NCBI RefSeq assembly: GCF_017811155.1
Contig: NZ_JACVCV010000013.1
Location: forward strand, 62,001 to 126,000
Length of the DNA: 64,000 nucleotides
Source: Lunatimonas salinarum
GTDB lineage: Bacteria; Bacteroidota; Bacteroidia; Cytophagales; Cyclobacteriaceae
Direction of reading: 5' to 3'
Shown: in pieces, positions 24,253 to 34,279 of the stretch
Layout: every line of letters starts with the position of its first letter
Position numbering within the stretch: the stretch's first letter is position 1
The notes under the pieces: generated by a model
Seen by the model: only the letters and a program-made list of their open reading frames with translations
Database searches by the model: none
Told to the model about the DNA's origin: nothing
Made by a program: the position numbers and the translations under genes

Positions 24253-25905
24253 ATGAATCATTGTAAGGAAAGCATTTTTTTCATCCTAGGCTTGTTGGTT
24301 TTTCAGATCGGCCTGGTATCTGCACAACAAGCCACTCCGGAAGAGGCATTTCGTAACATCCATGTAGGTGGGTATTTAATAACCCAGCTAGAGGAGGCAG
24401 ACGAATCCTACAACGCGGGATACTCCATGTACATGGCTGCCTGGCCTTTGGTAAAGGATTATCCGGGGAGAAGTTTTCAGTCGGGCCTGTTCGGTACCTG
24501 GATGCATCCGCAACAGGATGGACCCTTGCCGATCGAACGGTTTTATACAAACATAGAAGGAGGACTTGGCTGGTGGCGGGATACGGAATATGCGACCGAA
24601 ACGCCTAAATTCATCATGGGCGGAGTGCAACTGAATTTTGCCGGATGGGCCAATGGACCCGGTGCAGGAAGAGGCAGGGACTGGGACGATCCAAAAGGTA
24701 AATACGGAGTGGCGCAGTTAAGTCCCTGGGTATTGTGGCCTCCGGACGGTCTGAATCTGAAGCAGGGTACCTCTGGTGAGCTGTTTGGCAGTGGCTATCT
24801 GCCTCTGCCGCTTATGGAGCCAAGAGCTACAACCGCGGGAACATCGGTTCCAACGGGTAATCAATGTTGGACCTTATTTCTTAACACCGGAAATTTCAAA
24901 GGTCCGGTGGCCTTTTTCACTCCCTATTTCTGGACGCAGGCGTCTGCCGAGGATCCGCGCCTAGCGGGTTTGTTTTTAGATCAGCGACCTTCTAAAGCCA
25001 ATAAGCCCTTTCAGATGGAAACGCAGCACATCTATTCCAAAGAAGCTACGGACTCCAAAGGTCAGACGTATGCCCGAACGGCTCCCACCCAGTACCCCGT
25101 GGGTCCTAATGGGAATTCGGATTTGTTACACCGCTTGATGGTCTATAAAAAGGCTGCACTCTGGGATGATGTGGAAGCCTGGTTCAAGGGTGGAAAAATG
25201 GCCGAAGGCAAAATAGACGAGGAAGAGGCAGCCATGCAGCGATTCAAAAAGAGTGTGAGGTCCAACTGGAGTTTTTTTGGGGAACATATTCCGAAGGAAA
25301 TGCGCGCTTTGCTGAATATCACCTCTTTTTTAGATCCTTCCGTCACCGACTCGGCTACCTTGAGAATCCGCTGGTCTGGGGAGCATGTCACCCGGCGAAA
25401 ACTGAGCTCTCGTTCTTTGGTGGTACTTCCAGAATACTATAAACTGGTAAAAAAGGATGTAGATGATAAGGGAGAATGGATCGCAGTGGCTCCTCAGGAG
25501 GTACCCGCTGAAACAGGACTTCATGCCGTTGATTTTCGAAGTACGGATAAACGAAATGCACTTCCCTACGTCACCCCGGAAGACCCGGAGAGTAGCTGGA
25601 AAAAGCCCGGGCCGGTGGCCGGACCCTTTAAGGCGAGATTGGGTGACGGCAGCACCGTCACCTATTATTGGTACCGTTTTGCCGATCAGCCTGCCTTACT
25701 TAATGCCGATCTGAGCACAGAGGAGCGGGAGGAAATGCAGCGCCGTGTGGAATTGCTTCATGCCCATTGGACCAAGGAGAGAGAATACCTGCCACCTCCC
25801 TTGTTTGGGGAATTGGCAGAGTTAGACCCTGCATTGATCGTACAGCCTCCGGCCGGATTTGAAGTAGGCTATGTCCCCATTGTTACCCAACAGGGATTGG
25901 AATGA
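24253..25905 (+). CDS. Secreted protein of unknown function
   Basis: A 550-residue protein with a signal peptide (hydrophobic core at residues 8-23, GLVSAQQ). I do not recognise a family. It is rich in tryptophan, proline and glycine, with segments such as GGLGWWRDTEYATET, GYLPLPLMEPRA and CWTLFLNTGNFKGPVAFFTPYFW, that look like a substrate-binding beta structure; there is no HExxH, CxPxR or other known catalytic signature. It starts 30 nt after the HExxH peptidase gene and ends 35 nt before a sulfatase gene, so it is probably translated from the same message. The company of sulfatases and lyases suggests a role in polysaccharide breakdown, either as a new enzyme or as a binding protein. Confidence 0.75.
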   Translation: MNHCKESIFFILGLLVFQIGLVSAQQATPEEAFRNIHVGGYLITQLEEADESYNAGYSMYMAAWPLVKDYPGRSFQSGLFGTWMHPQQDGPLPIERFYTNIEGGLGWWRDTEYATETPKFIMGGVQLNFAGWANGPGAGRGRDWDDPKGKYGVAQLSPWVLWPPDGLNLKQGTSGELFGSGYLPLPLMEPRATTAGTSVPTGNQCWTLFLNTGNFKGPVAFFTPYFWTQASAEDPRLAGLFLDQRPSKANKPFQMETQHIYSKEATDSKGQTYARTAPTQYPVGPNGNSDLLHRLMVYKKAALWDDVEAWFKGGKMAEGKIDEEEAAMQRFKKSVRSNWSFFGEHIPKEMRALLNITSFLDPSVTDSATLRIRWSGEHVTRRKLSSRSLVVLPEYYKLVKKDVDDKGEWIAVAPQEVPAETGLHAVDFRSTDKRNALPYVTPEDPESSWKKPGPVAGPFKARLGDGSTVTYYWYRFADQPALLNADLSTEEREEMQRRVELLHAHWTKEREYLPPPLFGELAELDPALIVQPPAGFEVGYVPIVTQQGLE

Positions 25906-25940
25906 GCATAACATAAGATTATAACAAACACGTAAGATTT

Positions 25941-27383
25941 ATGAAAGACTGTAGGTTCCTTTCGTTCCGCCTAGCAAGTTTACTATGCTGGCTTTTCTTG
26001 TTGGGGGCTTGCAGCCTACAAGAAAATAAAAAACCCAATGTGATTATCTTTTTCACCGATGACCAAGGTACCCTTGATGCGGGGTGTTATGGAGCCGATG
26101 ACCTGTTTACCCCGAATATAGACAGATTAGGCAGTACAGGAATACGTTTCACAAAGGCTTATTCCCATACGGTCTGCTGTCCCAGTAGGGCCGCTTTGCT
26201 TACAGGCAGGCATCCCCAACGGTCAGGGATAAGAGACTGGACCCAAAACAACCCACATGACCTAGAGAAAGGCAGAAATATGCCTCTTGATGAAGTTACC
26301 ATTGCCGAAGTATTGAAAGACAACGGATACAGAACCGCACTTTTCGGCAAATGGCATCTGGGAGCTTCGTTAGAAAATGGGCCACTTGAACAAGGGTTTG
26401 ACGCCTTTTTTGGACACAGAAGTGGCTTTATCGATAACTACGTTCATTATTTTTTGCATGGAAAGGGGTTCCATGACCTGTGGTTCGATAACAAAGAGGT
26501 TTTCCTAGCAGGTACCTATTTTCCCTCTTTGATGACTGAAAAGGCGGTTGATTTCATCGATGCGAGCAAAAACGATCCCTTTTTTCTATACATGGCTTTC
26601 AATTTGCCCCATTACCCAGAACAGCCCGATTCGGTTTTCGTTGCAAAAAATGCAGGTTTAGAAGAGCCCCGACGATCTTATGCGACGGTAGTTTCTACAG
26701 TTGACAATTTGATAGGGCAGGTTATAGATAAACTTGAAGCTCTTAACCTTAGGGAAGACACGCTCATTATATTCATGAGTGACAATGGACATTCCACAGA
26801 GGAGACCTTTATCCGAATAGACGAACATTCGAGTGGGTTGCCAAAGGGGACAAATTACTGTGCCAATGGTGGGGGAGGGTATACCGGAAAATGGAGAGGC
26901 GCAAAGGGAGGCTTTCTGGAAGGAGGAATCCGGGTACCCGCTATAATAAGTTATCCCGGTCGGTTTTCCAGAAACGAAACGAGGGACCAGACCATTTCAG
27001 TAATGGATTTTTTTCCAACTATATGCGAACTAGTGGGGGCTTCATTACCGGACAGACCAATCGATGGAAAAAGTCTGGTTCCGATTATTGAATCGAACGC
27101 ACCCTCGAAACATGAATTGCTGTTTTTTGAATGGCGAAACCAATGGGCCGTAACCGATGGAAAATGGAAACTCATACTAAATGGTCGCGATACCACCGGT
27201 GAATTTTCACCGCATCCACAAAAAGAAGAAAAAATGGAATCACCTTACTTGGCGAATTTGGAGGATGAACATCCCGAGGAAAAAAACTACGCAGTGGAAT
27301 ATCCGGAACTGGTGGATCGTATGAAGGCGCTCCTCGATGAATGGGAGGAGGATGTGAATAGTCATTTACCTTCTGATGAGTAG
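25941..27383 (+). CDS. S1 family sulfatase, lipoprotein
   Basis: A 480-residue sulfatase with a lipoprotein signal (WLFLLGAC, Cys24), so probably anchored in a membrane and acting in the periplasm or at the surface. NVIIFFTDDQ at residues 33-42 supplies metal ligands, and C79-C80-P-S-R83 is the formylglycine motif, with Cys79 the residue to be oxidised. MSDNGHSTE carries the later metal ligands. It hydrolyses sulfate esters, most likely on sugar; which position cannot be told from sequence. It follows the unknown secreted protein by 35 nt. Activity needs a formylglycine-generating enzyme, which is not encoded in this window. Confidence 0.9.
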   Translation: MKDCRFLSFRLASLLCWLFLLGACSLQENKKPNVIIFFTDDQGTLDAGCYGADDLFTPNIDRLGSTGIRFTKAYSHTVCCPSRAALLTGRHPQRSGIRDWTQNNPHDLEKGRNMPLDEVTIAEVLKDNGYRTALFGKWHLGASLENGPLEQGFDAFFGHRSGFIDNYVHYFLHGKGFHDLWFDNKEVFLAGTYFPSLMTEKAVDFIDASKNDPFFLYMAFNLPHYPEQPDSVFVAKNAGLEEPRRSYATVVSTVDNLIGQVIDKLEALNLREDTLIIFMSDNGHSTEETFIRIDEHSSGLPKGTNYCANGGGGYTGKWRGAKGGFLEGGIRVPAIISYPGRFSRNETRDQTISVMDFFPTICELVGASLPDRPIDGKSLVPIIESNAPSKHELLFFEWRNQWAVTDGKWKLILNGRDTTGEFSPHPQKEEKMESPYLANLEDEHPEEKNYAVEYPELVDRMKALLDEWEEDVNSHLPSDE

Positions 27384-27485
27384 AAAAGTGTTTTCCAAGC
27401 AGAAGGCATGTCCGTTTAAAGTTGCTACATAATTGGGTAACTACCTCTTTAAAAAAACTGTTTTGAATTACCTTATTGAACTGAT

Positions 27486-28889
27486 ATGAAGAATGCTGGC
27501 ATAACTCTGTTTGTTTGCTTTTCCCTATGGTTGGTTTCTTGTTCTGAAAAGGATGCCAGCACTTTTCCGCCGAAAAGGCCCAACATTTTATTCCTCCTGG
27601 CCGATGACCTAGGGTATGGGGAGCTGGGAAGCTACGGACAACGCATCATTCAAACCCCCGTATTGGATGAACTGGCCAAGCAGGGTGTCCGCTTTACCAA
27701 TTTTTATGCGGGAAGTCCGCTCTGTGCACCCTCCCGAGCCGTTATTTTGACCGGAAAGCATTCAGCTACCGCCACCATTCGTGGTAACACAGGCTATCAC
27801 CCCGACCGCGACGTATTTGCGCGCGTCGCATTGAGGCCTGATGAGATCACATTGGGGGAGATGCTCCATGGTGCCGGTTATCAAACTGCATTTATCGGAA
27901 AATGGCACTTGGACGATTGCCATGTGGAAACCTGGGCCCATCACCGGGGTTTTGATTTTGCCGTACAGGAGCAGTTCGGGACTTGTCCGGGAGGCATTGT
28001 TTACGATGAAAGAATGCATTGGATCAACGGTAAACAGGATTCCATCTACTATGATCTAACGGCCTACGATTGCATCGATGAATTTCGAACGAATATCGCA
28101 CTCGACTATCTGGACAGTGCCGATTTGGATTCACCTCTCTTTCTATTTATGTCCTACCGGGCTCCCCATGCGCACGAGAAAACCGTCCGAAATAAAGAGC
28201 TCTATGCGGATCGGGGCTGGCCGGAAATTGAGCGCACGCATGCCGCAAAGATTACCCTGCTTGATCAGCAGGTAGGTCGCCTTTTGGAAAAGCTTAAGGA
28301 AAAGGGGATCTTGGAAAATACCTTGATTGTGTTTACCAGCGACAACGGTGCCCATGGAGAACTGGGCCATGACCATACCTTTTTTCAGAGTACCGGACCA
28401 TTGCGCGGGAAGAAGCGAGATACGTATGAAGGGGGAATACGTGTGCCGGCCCTGGCTTACTGGGCCGGAAATACCAAGTCCGGAACAGTGGATGATACGC
28501 CCCTTAGTGGCCAGGATTTTATGCCTACCCTTGCCGAGGTCGCGGGTATCGAGGTGCCGGATCAGAGCAATGGGATTTCCTTTGCACCTGTATTTTATGG
28601 GGATGATCTAAAGCCCCGTGAACACCTTGTCTGGGAGTTGAATTTGTACGGCAAGCCGGCAGCCAATTTCCGACAGTCCGTCCGTATCGGAAACATGAAG
28701 GGCGTGAGGTATGGAGTTGACGCCAACATGGAGCTGTACGACCTGACCAAGGATGTTTCGGAAAGTTCCGATATTTCGGGTCAGCATCCGGAATTGGTGC
28801 GGAAGATGGAGGAAGTTGTCCAAAAAGAGCACGTGCCCAATCCACACTTCCCATATGGCGGTTACGGAGCGATATTGGGGCCAGAGTAA
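27486..28889 (+). CDS. S1 family sulfatase, lipoprotein
   Basis: A 467-residue sulfatase with lipoprotein signal (FSLWLVSC, Cys19). RPNILFLLADDLGYGELG (31-48) opens the alkaline-phosphatase-like fold, C80-A-P-S-R84 is the formylglycine motif, and FTSDNGAHGELGHDH gives the metal-binding end. The overall look is of the N-acetylgalactosamine-6-sulfatase/arylsulfatase A side of the family, but subfamily and sulfate position are not assigned. A 102-nt gap separates it from the preceding sulfatase, so it may have its own promoter; none was clear. It ends a run of five same-strand genes (18449-28889) rich in sulfatases. Confidence 0.9.
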   Translation: MKNAGITLFVCFSLWLVSCSEKDASTFPPKRPNILFLLADDLGYGELGSYGQRIIQTPVLDELAKQGVRFTNFYAGSPLCAPSRAVILTGKHSATATIRGNTGYHPDRDVFARVALRPDEITLGEMLHGAGYQTAFIGKWHLDDCHVETWAHHRGFDFAVQEQFGTCPGGIVYDERMHWINGKQDSIYYDLTAYDCIDEFRTNIALDYLDSADLDSPLFLFMSYRAPHAHEKTVRNKELYADRGWPEIERTHAAKITLLDQQVGRLLEKLKEKGILENTLIVFTSDNGAHGELGHDHTFFQSTGPLRGKKRDTYEGGIRVPALAYWAGNTKSGTVDDTPLSGQDFMPTLAEVAGIEVPDQSNGISFAPVFYGDDLKPREHLVWELNLYGKPAANFRQSVRIGNMKGVRYGVDANMELYDLTKDVSESSDISGQHPELVRKMEEVVQKEHVPNPHFPYGGYGAILGPE

Positions 28890-29126
28890 GTCAATTAGTT
28901 AGCCGGTGGTTTCGATCCAGGTGCGGGGCCGCCTCGCCTTTGGGTTGGATTTTTGAATAAGGTCCTAGGTTTTGACCGGGCATTACCCAACCCGCGGATA
29001 TGCGGCGTTTTCCCATTCCTTTTTTCGTACTACCGATCCTATCGGCGTTTCACCACTTTGGTCATTTTGTTTTTTGATTCAGGTAGATTATTCCTTAATT
29101 TTTAACCTATATACCCAATAGACCAG

Positions 29127-32100
29127 ATGCCGAACCGACCTTACTATAAGCCCCCGTATTTTTTGTTCTTTCTGTTCATTTTAGGCCTTTTCGTATTCTC
29201 CTGTTCAGATCCATCACGGCCCATACCCTTTGATCCTCCCTCTCATGGGCGTATTGTGATGGTGGGAAATACCTTTGCCGAACAGCTACAGACGACCAAC
29301 TATTTCGAAACCTTGCTGTACCAGAGCTTTCCCGATAGAAACCTGGTAGTCCGCAATTTGGGCTGGAGCGGAGACGAGGTAGACTTGCAGCCTAGGCCCT
29401 TGGATTTTGGCTCCTTGGAGGATAATTTGAGCTACCATCGGCCGGATTATATTTTCGCCTTTTTTGGCATGAACGAGGCTTTTCAGGGAGCACAAGGCTT
29501 GCCTTTGTTTAAGGAAAAGCTTAGGGCCTATCTGCAACGAATTCTAATTGCACCCTACGAGGGCAAGTCACCTCCTCAGGTCGTACTGTTTTCACCGATC
29601 TATCATGAAGAAATAGGTGGTTTTCTTCCTAATCCGGAAGACCACAATCGGCAACTGAAGGCCTATACAGATGCCATTGCGGAGGTGGCCAAACAACTGA
29701 ATATTCCTTTTGTAGATCTTTATGAGGGCAGCAAAAGGCTCATGAGTCGCTCTGATGAGCACCTGACTTACAACGGTATTCATTTGACGGACGAGGGCTA
29801 TCGCAGGGTTAGCGAGTTTATGGCAAAGTCATTGGGGTTTAAGCAGGCTACGTGGGGGCAGACCGCCGAAACCCTCAGGGAACTGATAGCGATTAAAAAC
29901 CGGCAGTTTTTCTATCGATTCCGGTCCCAAAATGGCGAATACATCTCGGGAAGCAGGAAGCATTGGAAGGGAGGTCAAACGCTTCCCGCTGAACTGGCAC
30001 AATTGGACTCCATACTGCTTCGATTGGATTCCCTGGTTTGGAAGGGTGCTTCCGGAAATGGGCCTTTGGCCCTGCAGCAGGCCAGGGAAATCTTTCGATC
30101 TTTCGATGGGGAGCGCGCTACGGCAAAGAACTACGCCCCATCCACTGATCAATTTATCCTACAAGAGGGGTATCGGATTGAGCTCTTTGCATCGGAGCAG
30201 GATTTCCCTATTGCCAATCCCGTTTCGATTAGCTTTGATCCGAAGGGAAGGCTTTGGGTGGCTTCCATGCCTTCCTATCCCCATGTTTTGCCCGGACAAG
30301 TACCAAATGATAAGCTGGTCATCTTAGAAGATACGGACGGAGATGGCGTGGCGGACCACCATACGGTATTCGCGGACAGCTTATACCTGCCCTTGGGATT
30401 TGAGCTGGGGGATGGCGGCGTGTACCTGACCCAAGCACCGGATTTGGTGTTTTTGAAAGATACGGATGGGGACGGTAAGGCCGATGAACGCCGCAATCTG
30501 TTACATGGTTTTGGGACAGAAGATGCGCACCATTCCATTTCTGCCTATACCTGGGGTCCAGACGGTGCCTTGTATATGCACGAGGGTACCTTTCTCCATT
30601 CACAAGTAGAAACCCCCTATGGCCCTGTCCGTGGCGCCTATGGCAATACGTGGAGGTACGAACCGCGTACGATGAAGTTGGAGCCCTACGTCTCGTATCC
30701 CTATGCGAATCCTTGGGGACATGCCTTTTTGCGCAACGGAACCCACCTCATCGGGGATGTGTCCACGGGAATGAATTACCTGGCCACTCCTCTGACGGTA
30801 TCCACGGAGTATCCCAAAAAGCACGTAGGCATGAAGGATTTCCTGACGAGTACGTATAAGCCCAAAACCTGCGGCATGGAGATCATCTCCAGCCGGAATT
30901 TTCCGGATGAAGCCCAAGGAAACATTCTGTTCAACACGTTTGTGGGTTTCCAAGGTATACGCCAACACCGGATAATCCCTCAGGGCAGTGGGATCGTGGC
31001 AGAGGAGCTTCAGCCACTTTTGCAATCCACCGATCTGAATTTCCGCCCTGTCGATCTGAAGTTTGGCCCCGATGGCGCTCTGTACGTAGTGGACTGGTTC
31101 AACCCCATTATTCAGCACGGCGAGCAGGGTTTCCGCGATTCCTTAAGAGACCGGGCCCATGGAAGAATCTGGAAAATAACCTACGAAGCGAAGCCCTTGA
31201 ATCTGTACCTTGACCTAACGGCATTATCGGTGGGGGAATTGCTCGATCAGCTTAAGGTGTACGAAGACAGGGTCCGGTATCGGGTGCGTATGCAGCTAAG
31301 GGAATACCCGGCAAATGAAGTTTTACCGGTAGTGGAAACTTGGATCAATGGATTGAATCGGGAAACTGCCTCCTTCGAACAGGATTTATTGGAAGGCTTA
31401 TGGGTGTACCAGCAGTTTCACCGGCCCAATAGGGAGCTATTGGATAAACTATTGGCTGCGAAGGACCCGGATATTCGGGCTGCGGCTACACGGGTTTTGT
31501 TTTATTGGAGGGAATCTATTCCAGAAACGGAAACGCTTTTAGCTGAGAAAATTTCAGATCCCTCCGCCAAAGTACGGCTGGAAGCCATCGCCGCACTCAG
31601 TCATTTCAGGTCAAAGCGATCGGTGGAGGCATTGCTTAAGGCCGCGGATTGGCCGATGGATGACTACATCGATTATGCATTGAAGGAGGCCTTCAAGCCA
31701 TTGAGGCCCATTTGGATGGAGATGTTTCAAGAAAACCCGGAATTTCTGAAAGGAGATTCTGTCAAAACTGCGCTGATCTTGGGGCCACTTGATTCTCCCG
31801 AAAAATTGCCGCTACCTGGATTTTTGAAAACGGATCCCCATTGGGCAGCCTATACCTGGCCTCCTTTGACATCCGAAGAGTTTGCGGCTATTTCCCATGC
31901 ACCTGCGGTCATGCAGTTTTTGAAATACAGCGATAATGCTTTTGTTGCCGGGGAGCGGAAAGGTGCATCAGGCTTGGCGGAAGGGGATGTCGATGCTCGT
32001 CGCGGATTGAAAGGCACTGCAGAAGTGATAAAGGTGGTGTTAACGACGCTTCCTGGAGAGATGGTTTTTGATAAAAAGCAGTTTACCGTTCCTGCGGGTG

Positions 32101-32411
32101 TGCCGGTGGAAATCCATTTTAGTAATCCGGATGACATGCCCCACAATCTATTGATTTTAAGTCCCAATAGTCTGGAGGCGGTGGGCCGGATGGCTGACGA
32201 TATGGCGAAACTCCCGGATGGATACGACAAGCATTTCATTCCTGAATCGGACAGGGTACTGGCCGCCACTCCTTTGGTAACCTCCGGAGAGCGGTTTGTG
32301 CTTCGGTTCACGGCCCCCAGTGAACCGGGAGAGTATCCATTTACCTGCACCTTTCCGGGCCATTGGCGAATCATGAATGGGGTGATGCGGGTGGAAAGAC
32401 CATCTTCTTGA
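29127..32411 (+). CDS. SGNH-like, dehydrogenase-type propeller, HEAT and cupredoxin fusion lipoprotein
   Basis: A 1,094-residue lipoprotein (FVFSC, Cys26). Residues about 42-250 form an SGNH/GDSL-like domain, though block I reads VGNTFAE with no nucleophilic serine; block V keeps NGIHLT. Residues about 341-690 are the N-terminal propeller of the membrane-bound dehydrogenase family abundant in Planctomycetes (YRIELFASE, FDPKGRLWVASMPSYPH, DTDGDGVAD, GPDGALYVVDWFNP). Then follow HEAT-like repeats (about 700-890). The last about 125 residues are a type 1 copper domain with ligands His1006, Cys1074, His1079 and Met1083 (PHNLL, TCTFPGHWRIM). Related proteins usually end in a cytochrome c; here no CxxCH exists, and copper probably takes over electron transfer. 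It may oxidise a sugar in the periplasm and pass electrons on. It lies between sulfatase and GH105 genes. Confidence 0.82.
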   Translation: MPNRPYYKPPYFLFFLFILGLFVFSCSDPSRPIPFDPPSHGRIVMVGNTFAEQLQTTNYFETLLYQSFPDRNLVVRNLGWSGDEVDLQPRPLDFGSLEDNLSYHRPDYIFAFFGMNEAFQGAQGLPLFKEKLRAYLQRILIAPYEGKSPPQVVLFSPIYHEEIGGFLPNPEDHNRQLKAYTDAIAEVAKQLNIPFVDLYEGSKRLMSRSDEHLTYNGIHLTDEGYRRVSEFMAKSLGFKQATWGQTAETLRELIAIKNRQFFYRFRSQNGEYISGSRKHWKGGQTLPAELAQLDSILLRLDSLVWKGASGNGPLALQQAREIFRSFDGERATAKNYAPSTDQFILQEGYRIELFASEQDFPIANPVSISFDPKGRLWVASMPSYPHVLPGQVPNDKLVILEDTDGDGVADHHTVFADSLYLPLGFELGDGGVYLTQAPDLVFLKDTDGDGKADERRNLLHGFGTEDAHHSISAYTWGPDGALYMHEGTFLHSQVETPYGPVRGAYGNTWRYEPRTMKLEPYVSYPYANPWGHAFLRNGTHLIGDVSTGMNYLATPLTVSTEYPKKHVGMKDFLTSTYKPKTCGMEIISSRNFPDEAQGNILFNTFVGFQGIRQHRIIPQGSGIVAEELQPLLQSTDLNFRPVDLKFGPDGALYVVDWFNPIIQHGEQGFRDSLRDRAHGRIWKITYEAKPLNLYLDLTALSVGELLDQLKVYEDRVRYRVRMQLREYPANEVLPVVETWINGLNRETASFEQDLLEGLWVYQQFHRPNRELLDKLLAAKDPDIRAAATRVLFYWRESIPETETLLAEKISDPSAKVRLEAIAALSHFRSKRSVEALLKAADWPMDDYIDYALKEAFKPLRPIWMEMFQENPEFLKGDSVKTALILGPLDSPEKLPLPGFLKTDPHWAAYTWPPLTSEEFAAISHAPAVMQFLKYSDNAFVAGERKGASGLAEGDVDARRGLKGTAEVIKVVLTTLPGEMVFDKKQFTVPAGVPVEIHFSNPDDMPHNLLILSPNSLEAVGRMADDMAKLPDGYDKHFIPESDRVLAATPLVTSGERFVLRFTAPSEPGEYPFTCTFPGHWRIMNGVMRVERPSS

Positions 32412-32496
32412 AAGGGCTTCTAAGAAGTGTTCTGTCAAGTATCCCTTCGTAAGATGTTTTTGCTCTGATTTGAACTTGTGATAAAATTAAGCTTTG

Positions 32497-34029
32497 ATGG
32501 ATAGGCGTGACTTTCTAAAAGCATTTTCGGCAACAAGTGCAGCGATTCCGTTGGTTTCTGCCGATGCATTTTCAGCGTATTCGAGTCATTCAAAGAATAC
32601 CAGGTTGGTATATCATCCGGCCACACAGATCACTGCAATGGATATAGAGGTACCCGAAGGCAAGCGACTTCCCTTTGGTTGGACGGCCTTTGCAGTGAAG
32701 CCAGGTACCGAAGATCCATTGGTCCACCTTTCCTTTGATCTTGAAGGCGGTGTAGCCTATCCTTCGCTTAGGCTGAGGTTGTGCAGCGTCATGGATATCC
32801 GCGAAGAAATGCTCATTGAAGTATACTTAGGAAGTACTTCCGAATTGATTGGCACTTTTGATATCCGGTATCCGATTGTGATACAGGTATTTGAACTGGC
32901 AATTCCTCCGGAATTTCATAAGCGAGTAGGGCGAGAGGGACTATCTCTCAAAATGGTAAAAGGCGGTACTCCAGCCTGGTTTTTAAGCGGCGGGACAGCC
33001 AATGCAACCAATCAGCTGTTAACGGCCCACTTGCTTTCCCATTCCACCGACAAGCCAACTTTGAATAATTTCTTTCCCAGTTTTTATTCCATCAATTCCA
33101 TTCAGCAGTTTGGCTGGATGGAGGGCTGCGTGTTGGACGGCTTGTATGATATGTACAAAAGCACAGCTAATCCATTGGTAAAGCGGGTCATAGATCAGCA
33201 CCTTGCGATGTTTTTCGACGAGCATCAAAGACTTAGCTATGAGGGACCTCGCAGCCAAATTTTGTATGATCAGATTTATGGCATTGAATGCCCCTTACCG
33301 ATAACAGTTATTGCCAAACTATACCCCGATCATCCGGCAGTAGACCTATTGATTTCATACTGCTTGGATGTTCTTAGGGAGGAAAGCAACCTGACCACCG
33401 AGGGCTGCTATACCTTAGCCTATCCAATGGCAGAAGCTGCCGTCGCTAGAAACCATCAGGAATTGGCAGAATTGGCCATTCATCACCTTTTGATCCGAAG
33501 TGATCGACTGGTGAGAAATGGGCACATTTACCAGCGGGGAACGAGTGACAGTATGGTTTCTTTCGAAAGTTGGGCCAGAGGGGTGGCCTGGTATATGCAG
33601 GGCTTGGTTAGGAGTTGGATGGCATTACATAATCACTCGGAGTTTCGTGCCCTGCCAGGTCTTGAAACCATCAAACGTTTGTACCTGTCTTCAGTCGAAT
33701 GGGCTCTGCAATACCAGCAGAAGAATGGACTTTGGCATTGTTATTTGGCAAAGCCTGAGACTGGCTATGATACTTCCGGTTCCTTGGGCATTGCCGCGGC
33801 GATCGCCTTTGGCCAAAAGAACGGGATACTTTCCGCTGATGTGACGAAGCAGCTAGAAAAGACAAAGAATGCAGTGAAACCTTATTTGACCCCGGATGGA
33901 ATGGTTTCAGGCACGGCACAGTCCAATAAGGGTGGGGAAGAGCTTCAGAAAAGCGGTTACCGGGTCATCTCTTCCTATGCTTCGGGACTCTATGCCCAGC
34001 TGATTGCATCTTTGCCCGATCCGAGGTGA
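32497..34029 (+). CDS. GH105 unsaturated rhamnogalacturonyl/uronyl hydrolase
   Basis: A 510-residue protein of the YteR/GH105 family, (alpha/alpha)6 barrel, that removes the 4,5-unsaturated uronic acid left at the non-reducing end by polysaccharide lyases; several GH105 enzymes act on ulvan oligosaccharides. The conserved W359-ARGVAWYMQGLV stretch and WMEGCVLDGLYDMYKST are the family's core motifs. The start at 32497 (ATG) gives a twin-arginine signal, MDRRDFLKAFSATSAAIPL, better than the TTG at 32494; export in a folded state is therefore likely. Residues about 40-170 form an extra N-terminal beta domain. It is the logical partner of the lyases at 483-4091. The gap of 85 nt to the dehydrogenase-like gene leaves co-transcription open. 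Confidence 0.85.
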   Translation: MDRRDFLKAFSATSAAIPLVSADAFSAYSSHSKNTRLVYHPATQITAMDIEVPEGKRLPFGWTAFAVKPGTEDPLVHLSFDLEGGVAYPSLRLRLCSVMDIREEMLIEVYLGSTSELIGTFDIRYPIVIQVFELAIPPEFHKRVGREGLSLKMVKGGTPAWFLSGGTANATNQLLTAHLLSHSTDKPTLNNFFPSFYSINSIQQFGWMEGCVLDGLYDMYKSTANPLVKRVIDQHLAMFFDEHQRLSYEGPRSQILYDQIYGIECPLPITVIAKLYPDHPAVDLLISYCLDVLREESNLTTEGCYTLAYPMAEAAVARNHQELAELAIHHLLIRSDRLVRNGHIYQRGTSDSMVSFESWARGVAWYMQGLVRSWMALHNHSEFRALPGLETIKRLYLSSVEWALQYQQKNGLWHCYLAKPETGYDTSGSLGIAAAIAFGQKNGILSADVTKQLEKTKNAVKPYLTPDGMVSGTAQSNKGGEELQKSGYRVISSYASGLYAQLIASLPDPR

Positions 34030-34279
34030 AAAAGCAATGACCACACCTCGGTAAAGGCTGGGTTTTTTGATTGGGGGTTGGCTTTAGACCGATGGAATTG
34101 CGCGACGGGGTAAAATAGTATATTTTTTGGCTAACATGATGCAACCCTTCTCGTTCGAATCTCTGTACTTTTAGCTAGGTAAATCAAAGAAGATGGTGTA
34201 AAAACGACATTTAATACGTGTTTTGATTGATTCTAGTCAAAAACAATTCCATCTTTTGCTACACATTGAATGAAAGATC

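Noticed and set aside
28890-29126. Possible RNA element with stem ccgc-ggatat-gcgg before the dehydrogenase-like gene
   Set aside because: Only a 4-bp stem; no known riboswitch consensus.
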